6,313 bases of DNA from Bacteroidales bacterium (GCA_028696755.1 JAQVGK010000212.1:1-6313); one strand, 5' to 3'; counted from the stretch's first letter, positions 1-5,638 are shown. The notes: generated by a model from the letters alone, not told the origin. A program made the numbers and translations.

Positions 1-1
1 T

Positions 2-61
2 TTTGCCGGATATACCGAAGTGGTAGATACTCTTACAAAATTTTACAATTTTAACTGGTAA
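2..61 (+). CDS. 3' end of an unidentified upstream gene (partial)
   Basis: An open frame enters from the left edge and ends at TAA (59-61). The visible tail is 19 residues, FAGYTEVVDTLTKFYNFNW. Its codons (GAA GTG GTA GAT ACT CTT ACA AAA) look like ordinary coding usage for this AT-rich genome, and the stop lies only 3 bases before the receptor start, as expected for neighbours in one operon. The tail is too short to name a family. It does not look like the C-terminus I would expect of a DUF4249 lipoprotein, the usual partner of receptors like the next gene. It could also be a chance open frame. Confidence 0.5.
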   Translation, partial: FAGYTEVVDTLTKFYNFNW

Positions 62-64
62 GCT

Positions 65-2443
65 ATGAAAACTTCAATCATAAAAAGGTTTTTTGTAGCA
101 GTATCTTTCCTCACATTTACTGCAATTATTTCGAATTCTCAAAATATTACCATCAGCGGATATATTTCCGACAACGAAACGGGAGAAAAGCTTATCGGGG
201 CAAATATTTTCGATTCAAAATCGGTAAGGGGAACTACAAGTAATAATTATGGTTTTTACAGTTTAACCATTCCCAAAACAGATAGTGTTTTTCTAAATAT
301 TTCGTATATTGGTTATGTTAGCATTACCGATACTTTTACTGTTAAATCAGGGCTTTCAAAAAACTATTCTCTTATTCCGGGAACTATTCTTGCCGAAGTT
401 ATAGTAAATGCAAACAAAGGACAGATAACCGACAAAGCCTCTGAAATGAGCGTTGTAAGTATTCCGCTTTCGCAAATAGAAAATCTTCCGGCAATCGGCG
501 GCGAATCCGACATAATGAAAGCATTGCAACTAATGCCAGGTGTTAGCTCAGGCAACGAGGCTTCGAGCGGTATTTATGTTCGAGGCGGAACTCCAGATCA
601 AAACCTTATTTTACTCGATGATGTACCGCTTTATTATGTTAATCATCTTGGTGGATTTGTTTCAACTTTTAATTCTGATGCGCTGAGCGGTATTAAATTG
701 GTAAAAGGAGGCTTTCCTGCAATATACGGAAGTCGTTTATCTTCAGTATTAGACATAAGAATGAAAGAAGGAAACATGCGCGAGTTTAAAGGTTCTGGCA
801 TGATTGGAATGGTCGCTTCAAAAGTTTCGGTTGAAGGCCCGATTATAAAGGATACAGCTTCGTATGTTGTTTCGTTTCGCCGTTTTATGTACGATATTTT
901 TATGCTTCCACTTTCCGAAGCCCTAACTCAAGGCTTGGCTATCGGATATAATTTTTACGATTTTAATGCCAAAGTAAATTATAGATTTTCTGATAAGGAC
1001 AGACTTTTCCTTAGTGTTTATCTCGGCGACGACAGAATTTCTTTCCGAAGAAAAGACAATTCATATTATTCATCAAGCAAAATAAAAATTAATCAGAATT
1101 GGGGGAATAATTTGTTCGCTTTGCGTTGGAATCACATTTATGGACCAAAGCTTTTCAGCAATTCAATTCTTAGCTATACTCGATACCGTTTGCTAAACGA
1201 CATGTCGAAAAATATTGATGATGGCAGCTATGTTCAGTCGGCATACAGTAGCTTTATTTCTGGCATAAACGACATATCAGCAAAGATTGATTTTGAATAT
1301 TTTGCATTACCAGCAATTAAAATGAAATTTGGGATAAATAGTTTATATCATACTTTTACTCCAGGGCTGGCAAGTTATAATCAAAACGACAATCAAGGCT
1401 TTGATGTTGACACGACATTTGGAAATTATACTCTAAATGCTTTTGAACATGCTACATATCTTTCCAATGAAATAAATCTCGGCGGAAAACTTTTTGGAGA
1501 CATTGGCGCACGTTTTTCCCTTTATCAGGTAAACGGTAAAAATTATTTCTCGCTCGAACCAAGAGTATTGTTGTCCGTTCCAATTGGATCTTATGTAATT
1601 ATAAAATCTTCGTATGCTACAATGCAGCAGAATGTGCATTTGTTAACTAATTCCGGAGTTGGAATTCCAACCGATTTGTGGCTACCGGCAACCGAAAAAG
1701 TAAATCCTGCAAAATCAACACAATATGCTTTTGGGGTGTCGGGATTATTATTTAACAGCAAATACGAGATAAGCCTTGAAGGGTATTATAAGAATATGAG
1801 TAATCTAATTGCTTATAAAGAAGGCGCAAGCACTGTAAATGCAACATCAGATTGGCAAGACAAAGTCGAAACAGATGGAAAAGGGAAGTCTTATGGACTT
1901 GAGTTCCTTTTTCAGAAAAAAGCAGGTAGAACAACGGGTTGGGTTGGATATACATTGTCAAGAACAACTAGGCAATTTTCGAATATTAACAATGGCGAGC
2001 CTTTTAATTACAAGTACGATAGAACCCACGATATTAGTATAGTTTTTTCGCATCAGATAAACGAAAATATTGATATTTCTGCCACTTGGGTTTATGGCAC
2101 AGGCAATGCTTTTACAATGGCAGTTGGCAGATATGATGCTATTGATGATGAGATAAAATGGCACAATGATAATGCTGATGATTTCGATTATAATTCGCAG
2201 GCATACATTTATAATGGGATAAATAATTTTAGAATGCGTGCCTATCATCGTTTCGACATAGGTGCCAACTTTCACAAAAAAACTAAATGGGGCGAACGAA
2301 CATGGAATGTCAGCATATACAATTTGTATAACCGTAAGAATCCATACTACTATTTCTTCGACCGTGTCGGTTCTCAAATGGTTTTAAAACAACAAAGCCT
2401 TTTCCCAATTATCCCTTCGGTGAGCTATAGTTTTAAGTTTTGA
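65..2443 (+). CDS. TonB-dependent outer-membrane receptor with carboxypeptidase-regulatory-like N-terminal domain
   Basis: This 792-aa protein should import an unknown ligand through the outer membrane using energy from TonB-ExbBD. Residues 1-26 form a signal peptide (KR, then a hydrophobic stretch ending near SNSQ). Residues 28-110 are a CarboxypepD_reg-like beta-sandwich (ISGYISDNETGEKLIGANI, GTTSNNYGFYSL, ISYIGY). Residues 125-235 are the plug, with IPLSQIENLPAIGGESDIMK, LMPGVSSG, IYVRGGTPDQNLILLDDVP and FPAIYGSRLSSVLDIRMKEG. From about 240 to 792 it is a barrel of alternating aromatic strands ending in a terminal Phe (SYSFKF), the usual outer-membrane sorting signal. The length is that of the roughly 800-aa class usually paired with a DUF4249 lipoprotein, rather than the longer SusC proteins. 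That partner is not downstream here. The ATG follows the preceding stop by 3 bases, so translation may be coupled. The last 66 bases recur at 5074-5139. The substrate cannot be inferred. Confidence 0.95.
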   Translation: MKTSIIKRFFVAVSFLTFTAIISNSQNITISGYISDNETGEKLIGANIFDSKSVRGTTSNNYGFYSLTIPKTDSVFLNISYIGYVSITDTFTVKSGLSKNYSLIPGTILAEVIVNANKGQITDKASEMSVVSIPLSQIENLPAIGGESDIMKALQLMPGVSSGNEASSGIYVRGGTPDQNLILLDDVPLYYVNHLGGFVSTFNSDALSGIKLVKGGFPAIYGSRLSSVLDIRMKEGNMREFKGSGMIGMVASKVSVEGPIIKDTASYVVSFRRFMYDIFMLPLSEALTQGLAIGYNFYDFNAKVNYRFSDKDRLFLSVYLGDDRISFRRKDNSYYSSSKIKINQNWGNNLFALRWNHIYGPKLFSNSILSYTRYRLLNDMSKNIDDGSYVQSAYSSFISGINDISAKIDFEYFALPAIKMKFGINSLYHTFTPGLASYNQNDNQGFDVDTTFGNYTLNAFEHATYLSNEINLGGKLFGDIGARFSLYQVNGKNYFSLEPRVLLSVPIGSYVIIKSSYATMQQNVHLLTNSGVGIPTDLWLPATEKVNPAKSTQYAFGVSGLLFNSKYEISLEGYYKNMSNLIAYKEGASTVNATSDWQDKVETDGKGKSYGLEFLFQKKAGRTTGWVGYTLSRTTRQFSNINNGEPFNYKYDRTHDISIVFSHQINENIDISATWVYGTGNAFTMAVGRYDAIDDEIKWHNDNADDFDYNSQAYIYNGINNFRMRAYHRFDIGANFHKKTKWGERTWNVSIYNLYNRKNPYYYFFDRVGSQMVLKQQSLFPIIPSVSYSFKF

Positions 2444-2444
2444 T
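2379..2444 (+). repeat. Direct repeat copy A: 3' end of the receptor gene
   Basis: These bases encode the last 21 residues and stop of the receptor, plus one base. They match 5074-5139 at a constant offset of 2695 bases with 63 of 66 identities. The differences (CCT/CCA, TCG/TCA, GTG/GTT, at 2416, 2419 and 2422 in this copy) are all silent. Similarity ends one base after the stop codon. On the 5' side it falls to about half of the preceding 28 bases, many of them T. Confidence 0.95.
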
Positions 2445-2655
2445 GGTGAAGACAATCAGAATGATTGGAGAAATGGTCCTATGTTGTAATGTGTTTGTGC
2501 TGATGTTTTGATGATCTAATATTACTATTGTTTGGTATAAATTGCATGTCTTTTAAACACATCCCTAATCCCCTGATTAACAACCTCTTAGCCCCATTTT
2601 TTTTTTGAAAAATTGCATTTTGTATAAACTAAGCAATACTATGTAAACATAAGCG

Positions 2656-2685
2656 TTTGTAAATTAAAATTTTGACTTAGCTTTG
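2656..2685 (+). promoter_or_regulatory. Predicted Bacteroidetes-type promoter upstream of the lipoprotein operon
   Basis: TTTG at 2656-2659 and TAGCTTTG at 2678-2685, separated by 18 bases, match the Bacteroidetes primary sigma consensus (-33 TTTG, -7 TAnnTTTG). Transcription would start near 2692. The next start codon is at 3064, so the transcript would carry a leader of about 370 bases through the GC-rich repeats and the 2988-3018 hairpin, or it could make a separate small RNA. Confidence 0.5.
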
Positions 2686-2829
2686 TATTTATTGCATTGA
2701 TTGCAAAACCTATACGAATATTACTGTTGATTTCGTAAAACAAAGAAAGGAGGTATTAGGCAAAAAAAGATTGACAAACTTTTGCATTTGTCTTGTTGCG
2801 GTAGCAAGACCTGTCAGCCGCAGCCAGAC

Positions 2830-2855
2830 CTGTCAGTGTCCGTAGGTCCTGACAG
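2830..2855. repeat. Inverted repeat CTGTCAG/CTGACAG
   Basis: CTGTCAG (2830-2836) and CTGACAG (2849-2855) are perfect 7-base complements around a 12-base loop. The left arm is part of the second GACCTGTCAG copy. From memory, the ACCTGTCAG/CTGACAGGT motif recurs between genes in many Bacteroidetes genomes; this copy is degenerate. Confidence 0.6.
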
Positions 2856-2865
2856 TGTCGCAGAT

Positions 2866-2911
2866 GCAGGCAACCGCCGTTGCAGACAGCAGGCAACCGC
2901 CGTTTCAGACA
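2866..2911. repeat. Two-copy tandem repeat, 23-base unit
   Basis: Unit 1 (2866-2888) and unit 2 (2889-2911) both begin GCAGGCAACCGCCGTT and differ at one base, G2882 versus T2905. A degenerate continuation (GCAGACAGCCGCAACC, 2912-2927) follows. The 23-base period is not a multiple of three, which argues against coding. Confidence 0.85.
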
Positions 2912-2977
2912 GCAGACAGCCGCAACCGCACAGCACCCCAAACGCAAAAGTAAAATTTCATCAAATTTTTAAGTGGT

Positions 2978-3018
2978 AAAAAAAAGACAACACAGCCTCG
3001 TCGAAAAGAACTGTGTTG
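2978..3018 (-). terminator. Intrinsic-terminator-like hairpin on the minus strand
   Basis: CAACACAG (2988-2995) pairs perfectly with CTGTGTTG (3011-3018) across a 15-base loop. One mismatch and one further pair extend the stem. On the minus strand the stem is followed, after two bases, by eight T (the A-run 2978-2985), which is the layout of a rho-independent terminator. On the plus strand no T-run follows. No minus-strand gene lies to its right, so its role is unclear; it may be a relic or act on antisense transcripts. Confidence 0.5.
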
Positions 3019-3063
3019 CCCGTAACGTTAAACCGAAGTTTATACTTCACAAAATTAACTAAA

Positions 3064-4074
3064 ATGATAACTAAAATTTTAAAAAAAGGTAAAAATTCGA
3101 CAATTAGTAGTTTATTTGTAGGAATAGTGGTAATTATGGCTATGTTTATGGTGATGGGGTGTGAGAAGGATACTTCTAAAGGTAATTCTGAGAATGTTGA
3201 GCCTAGTAATACTACATTGATATTGCCAGAAATTCAATATGATGGAAGGATGCTTGTTTTTAACACAAGTGATGATTATGGGTCTTATGTAAACAATCCG
3301 GACTCAGTAACAGTTGTAAGTTTAACTAAACAAACAGAAACCTTAGGTTTTGAATCGTATTATTCTAAATGTAAAGAGGTTGGATTTGATAAGAATAAAG
3401 ATATTATACAAGATGATTATTTAGCTTCTATCCTTAATGAAGACTGTATCGTTCAAATTGGGGAGTACCTTTATAGAGTTAATGTCGCTTCTGAGTCGGT
3501 ATATGTTATGTCGTCTCAGTTTATTGAACAGTATGAGGATTTAGTAAACGAGGATATAACAAATAAAAATATTATGAAATTTTCTACCGATGAAGATGTT
3601 ATTGATTTAGTTGAAACCGGTTTAGATGGATGCAAAGATTGTGGTGGATGTGCTGCAGATGAATTTTTAACTGATTATGTCGATATTACCATTGCCTATC
3701 ATACTGTTACTGCGCATGGAAAGGTGGAATATTATAAAGCTGGTATATATTTCGGATTATACGTACATGCATATTTTACTCCGTCATATTATATAAATAA
3801 AGCTTTATTAGTAATGGAATTTAAAACTCCATTAGCATGGTGGCAAAAGAGATCTTGTTGTAATGATTGTGATTATAGCGTGAGCTCTGGAACATACATG
3901 TCTTCGTCTACTGCGAGTGAATTACATGACGTTCTTTACAGTAATATTCGGGGCCTACATGGTTACTATTTGTTTGCAAGAGTAAAGATTTACAATGTTT
4001 ACGTAGGGGATCCGTATTACGGCACATTTGCAACAACACAATGGGTGGGGAGAAATGTAAATTCGCCATATTAA
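3064..4074 (+). CDS. Predicted outer-membrane lipoprotein with two cysteine clusters, unknown family
   Basis: This 336-aa protein is not assigned to any named family. The ATG at 3064 is preferred over an in-frame GTG at 3013, because it puts a classic lipoprotein signal at the N-terminus: basic residues (KILKKGK), a hydrophobic core (residues 18-31) and the lipobox VMGC with the lipidated Cys at 33. The next residues, EKD, are acidic/lysine-rich, as in Bacteroidetes lipoproteins exported to the surface. Residues 55-150 (MLVFNTSDDYG, FESYYSKC, DYLASILNEDCIVQIGEYLYRV) recall, from memory, an N-terminal region common in Bacteroidetes lipoproteins. The C-terminal half is aromatic-rich and carries CKDCGGC (C190, C193, C196) and CCNDC (C265, C266, C269), which could form disulfides or bind metal. 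It lies 11 bases before the next gene and probably shares its transcript, driven by a promoter near 2656-2685. Confidence 0.85.
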   Translation: MITKILKKGKNSTISSLFVGIVVIMAMFMVMGCEKDTSKGNSENVEPSNTTLILPEIQYDGRMLVFNTSDDYGSYVNNPDSVTVVSLTKQTETLGFESYYSKCKEVGFDKNKDIIQDDYLASILNEDCIVQIGEYLYRVNVASESVYVMSSQFIEQYEDLVNEDITNKNIMKFSTDEDVIDLVETGLDGCKDCGGCAADEFLTDYVDITIAYHTVTAHGKVEYYKAGIYFGLYVHAYFTPSYYINKALLVMEFKTPLAWWQKRSCCNDCDYSVSSGTYMSSSTASELHDVLYSNIRGLHGYYLFARVKIYNVYVGDPYYGTFATTQWVGRNVNSPY

Positions 4075-4085
4075 ATTATTCTGAC

Positions 4086-4991
4086 ATGAAACAATTTTAT
4101 TGTATATTTTTGTTAATTTGCTTGTTTGGGCAATTATTTGCCCAAACAAGTTATTATCTGAAACCGACATTGGATAATAAAATATATATTGGGAATGCCG
4201 ATAATCTTTTTGGGGGCTTGCATGTTATTGAAAATTCCCCAGACAATAATTCTTTTCTGGAAAATCAATATTTCAAAGCAATCAATATTAAATTCTCATC
4301 CAGAGCGTGCTATAATTTTGGATTGCATTTTGGTATATCATTAAAAAATAAAAAGCATTTGATTGAATTAGGTTTTACGCAGGATGCAACTGGGACACAG
4401 TTTAAAAATCAATTTATGGAATATAAAATAGTTTCTGTAAATGGCACTTTAACTAAGCAGTTTTCTCAAGATCAATTGGTTTCCGCTTCGTCTTTTTTTA
4501 CTTTTAGATATCATTTGCAATATGGGTTAAAACTGAATAACAGTCAGAGTAGTCACTTTGTCGTATATACCCTTATTGGCGGAGGAATAATTCAGAATCG
4601 TGGTTATCCGAGTCCTGAAGAAATCGAATCTTTAAATATTGATCCAGCATACACACAAGAATTTGTGGGAAATTTATATCTTAATGAAAATACATATATT
4701 TATAAAATGTCTAATTATGGATATGCTATAAATCGGTTTTCTGGTTATTTTAATGTAGGGGTCTCAACAGACATTTATACAAAAAAGGGCCAACAAATCT
4801 TTTCGGTTTCATTTTTCTATCTGCACGGCATTAAGCAAATCGAGTTATCTTACCATGATACATACATTAAGGATAATAATGAGAATGTAATGATTTCTTA
4901 CAGAACTACAAGCAATGGTAGTGGAATTTATTTGCAAATATCTCGAAAATTCCAGTTTTATCCATGGATAGGGAGATTTAAGAAACATTAG
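4086..4991 (+). CDS. Secreted beta-rich protein, probable outer-membrane barrel, unknown family
   Basis: This 301-aa protein belongs to no family I recognise. The ATG at 4086 is chosen because MKQFYCIFLLICLFGQLFAQ is a clean signal peptide, with cleavage after FAQ or LFA. An in-frame ATG at 4041 would bury it behind 15 residues and overlap the lipoprotein gene. The mature chain has alternating hydrophobic and polar stretches with many aromatic and Gly residues (YNFGLHFGISLK, HLIELGFTQD, HFVVYTLIGGGI, FSGYFNVGVSTDIY, IFSVSFFYLHGI, GIYLQISRKFQF), typical of an outer-membrane barrel. The terminal residues are basic (RFKKH), so the usual terminal Phe is absent. The start lies 11 bases after the lipoprotein stop, so the two are likely co-transcribed and may act together in the outer membrane. 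A perfect 30-base hairpin lies inside the signal-peptide codons. A periplasmic beta protein is the alternative. Confidence 0.8.
   Translation: MKQFYCIFLLICLFGQLFAQTSYYLKPTLDNKIYIGNADNLFGGLHVIENSPDNNSFLENQYFKAINIKFSSRACYNFGLHFGISLKNKKHLIELGFTQDATGTQFKNQFMEYKIVSVNGTLTKQFSQDQLVSASSFFTFRYHLQYGLKLNNSQSSHFVVYTLIGGGIIQNRGYPSPEEIESLNIDPAYTQEFVGNLYLNENTYIYKMSNYGYAINRFSGYFNVGVSTDIYTKKGQQIFSVSFFYLHGIKQIELSYHDTYIKDNNENVMISYRTTSNGSGIYLQISRKFQFYPWIGRFKKH
4121..4150 (+). repeat. Perfect 13-bp stem-loop inside the signal-peptide codons of the barrel gene
   Basis: CTTGTTTGGGCAA (4121-4133), a TTAT loop (4134-4137) and TTGCCCAAACAAG (4138-4150) form an uninterrupted hairpin with a possible closing G.U pair outside. 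It begins 35 bases after the A of the start codon and encodes LFGQLFAQT. No T-run follows, so it is not a terminator. It may be chance, since FGQ and FAQ codons are partly complementary, or it may slow early translation. Confidence 0.9.
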
Positions 4992-5010
4992 TTTTTCTTT
5001 TTATAAGTAT

Positions 5011-5053
5011 GAAATTTGTTTTTAAAGAAACAGAGTATAATTTCTTTTTTTTT
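5011..5053 (+). terminator. Weak AT-rich terminator candidate after the barrel gene
   Basis: GAAATT (5011-5016) can pair with AATTTC (5039-5044), and an inner GTTT/AAAC pairing extends the structure. Nine T follow directly (5045-5053), 20 to 60 bases after the stop codon of the barrel gene. Stem stability is low, so this rests mainly on position and the T-run. Confidence 0.35.
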
Positions 5054-5073
5054 CGTTCAACATCGCTCTCCCT

Positions 5074-5138
5074 TGGTTTTAAAACAACAAAGCCTTTTCC
5101 CAATTATCCCATCAGTTAGCTATAGTTTTAAGTTTTGA
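5074..5138 (+). pseudogene. Remnant of a TonB-dependent receptor 3' end (direct repeat copy B)
   Basis: This is a second copy of the receptor C-terminus. The frame reads VLKQQSLFP through SYSFKF to TGA (5136-5138), identical in protein to the intact gene. The repeat, counted one base past the stop to 5139, matches 2379-2444 at 63 of 66 bases, with three differences (5111, 5114, 5117), all silent. No start codon, signal peptide, plug or barrel precedes it. Upstream in frame lie Phe-rich codons from a T-run and then VQHRSP, which only faintly echoes the DRVGSQ of the intact gene. Silent-only divergence shows that this copy came from a gene that was under protein-level selection. It may be the leftover of a deleted paralog or the 3' end displaced by an integrating element. 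Confidence 0.9.
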
Positions 5139-5282
5139 TATGCTAATACCACCTTCGAAGAAACATTTGGAAATAAGAATTTATTAAAATTCTTTGTAAT
5201 TATTTAGCTGCCTATTTTAATGTTATTTCCTTTTTGCATTTCGACACTTCGGTAAACTCAGTGCAGGCAAGCTCAATACGGC

Positions 5283-5310
5283 GCATGGAGCATGGAGCAT
5301 GGGGCATGTG
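5283..5310. repeat. Tandem 7-base repeat GCATGGA, four units
   Basis: The units are GCATGGA (5283-5289), GCATGGA (5290-5296), GCATGGG (5297-5303) and GCATGTG (5304-5310). From memory, such GCATGGA/GCATGGG runs occur as variable-number repeats between genes in Bacteroidetes. Confidence 0.85.
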
Positions 5311-5375
5311 GCAATTTGTGCTGTGAGTTAGCACAAATGCTATTTTCTCTACAACTTGAGCCCCATGCCCCATGC
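5297..5375. repeat. Nested inverted repeats (cruciform or stem-loop capable)
   Basis: The outer arms GCATGGGGCATG (5297-5308) and CATGCCCCATGC (5364-5375) are perfect 12-base complements. Between them, ATTTGTGCT (5314-5322) pairs with AGCACAAAT (5330-5338) around a 7-base loop; two more pairs form if one A is bulged. The outer left arm is made from units 3 and 4 of the GCATGGA array, so the array and the inverted copy appear to be one element. Confidence 0.8.
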
Positions 5376-5523
5376 CGTTTTTAAAGTTTCATCTCAAACA
5401 ACAGCTGTCTAAATAATTACAATTCTTTTTATCATTTTTTTCTCCTTTTTCCAACACTTCTCTCATCTTTTTATTATTTTTGCACGCCGTTAAGATTTCA
5501 AAAATGCAATTGTAAAATTGATA

Positions 5524-5569
5524 GATATTGTAATGTGTTGAAAATCAACGTGTTACGGTGTTGTTTTTT
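5524..5569 (+). terminator. Long G.U-rich hairpin followed by a T-run, upstream of mreB
   Basis: Bases 5524-5541 pair with 5545-5562 over 18 consecutive positions around an AAA loop: 11 Watson-Crick pairs and 7 G.U pairs, no gaps. One base later comes a six-T run (5564-5569). This has the form of an intrinsic terminator on the plus strand only, because every G.U pair becomes an A.C mismatch on the other strand. It could end transcripts arriving from the left or act as an attenuator for mreB, which starts 70 bases after the T-run. The local G/T richness makes G.U pairing easier by chance. Confidence 0.45.
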
Positions 5570-5581
5570 GCAAATTTCTTA

Positions 5582-5612
5582 TTTGGCGATTATTATATTA
5601 ATTTGTATTTTG
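5582..5612 (+). promoter_or_regulatory. Possible mreB promoter
   Basis: TTTG (5582-5585) and TATTTTG (5606-5612) are 20 bases apart and approximate the Bacteroidetes -33/-7 pair, but the -7 box is one base short of TAnnTTTG. Transcription would start about 20 bases before the mreB ATG. The perfect TATTTTTG at 5475-5482 is an alternative start upstream of the hairpin at 5524-5562. Confidence 0.3.
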
Positions 5613-5638
5613 CAAGGTTAAAATTATAAGACATTTTT

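Larger units (their letters stand above)
2778..2951. repeat. GC-rich mosaic repeat block bracketed by 8-base inverted repeats
   Basis: ACTTTTGC (2778-2785) and its exact reverse complement GCAAAAGT (2944-2951) enclose a block that is much richer in G and C than anything around it. Inside are two GACCTGTCAG copies (2808-2817, 2827-2836), a CTGTCAG/CTGACAG hairpin and a 23-base tandem duplication. This could be a small non-autonomous element or an intergenic repeat family. No target-site duplication beyond a couple of A bases is visible, so a mobile origin is only a guess. Confidence 0.45.
2444..3063. other. Non-coding region between receptor and lipoprotein genes, rich in repeats and structure
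   Basis: No credible gene is present in these 620 bases. The first part (2444-2640) is AT-rich, with a ten-T run at 2597-2606 and only a weak 5-bp stem (TAATC/GATTA) before it, so no convincing terminator follows the receptor. A promoter candidate lies at 2656-2685. At 2746-2754 sits AAAGGAGGT, complementary to the 3' end of 16S rRNA, but no usable start codon follows at the right distance. GC-rich repeats occupy about 2790-2943. A hairpin at 2988-3018 and a small one at 3035-3048 (GAAGT/ACTTC) precede the lipoprotein start. Short open frames through the GC-rich block on both strands look like artefacts of repeat sequence. Confidence 0.7.
5140..5638. other. Non-coding region upstream of mreB with several repeats and hairpins
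   Basis: No credible gene is present in these 499 bases. From left to right they hold: a hairpin AAGAATTT/AAATTCTT with a 4-base loop (5175-5194); a segment with the imperfect direct repeat CTCAGTGCAGGC / CTCAATACGGC (about 5257-5282), of a kind I recall between genes in Bacteroidetes; the GCATGGA repeats and nested inverted repeats (5283-5375); a pyrimidine-rich tract (about 5421-5481); a perfect -7-type box TATTTTTG (5475-5482) with no clear -33 partner; the long hairpin at 5524-5562; and a promoter candidate at 5582-5612. Confidence 0.7.

Noticed and set aside
1958..2377. 139-codon minus-strand open frame inside the receptor gene
   Set aside because: It is antisense to a well-supported barrel domain, has no recognisable domain of its own, and is best explained as a shadow of the receptor codons.
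2597..2606. Ten-T run as a terminator for the receptor gene
   Set aside because: Only a 5-bp stem (TAATC/GATTA) lies nearby, and it is separated from the run by more than 10 bases, so the structure is not convincing.
2756..2979. Short open frames on both strands through the GC-rich block (about 63-65 codons)
   Set aside because: They run through tandem and inverted repeats with a 23-base period, have odd composition (Cys/Arg or Gln/Pro-rich) and lack any recognisable domain.
3011..3033. Integron attC-like end: GTTAAAC (3027-3033) matches the GTTRRRY core and follows a hairpin
   Set aside because: No complementary RYYYAAC core was found in the roughly 290 bases upstream, no second site follows the two genes, and no integrase is present.
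3013..3063. Upstream GTG start adding 17 residues to the lipoprotein
   Set aside because: It would place MLPVTLNRSLYFTKLTK ahead of a normal lipoprotein signal peptide, and the GTG lies inside the stem of the 2988-3018 hairpin. The ATG at 3064 gives a standard signal length to Cys33.
4041..4085. Upstream ATG start for the barrel gene, overlapping the lipoprotein gene
   Set aside because: The extra 15 residues (MGGEKCKFAILNYSD) would sit before a clean signal peptide that begins at the ATG at 4086.
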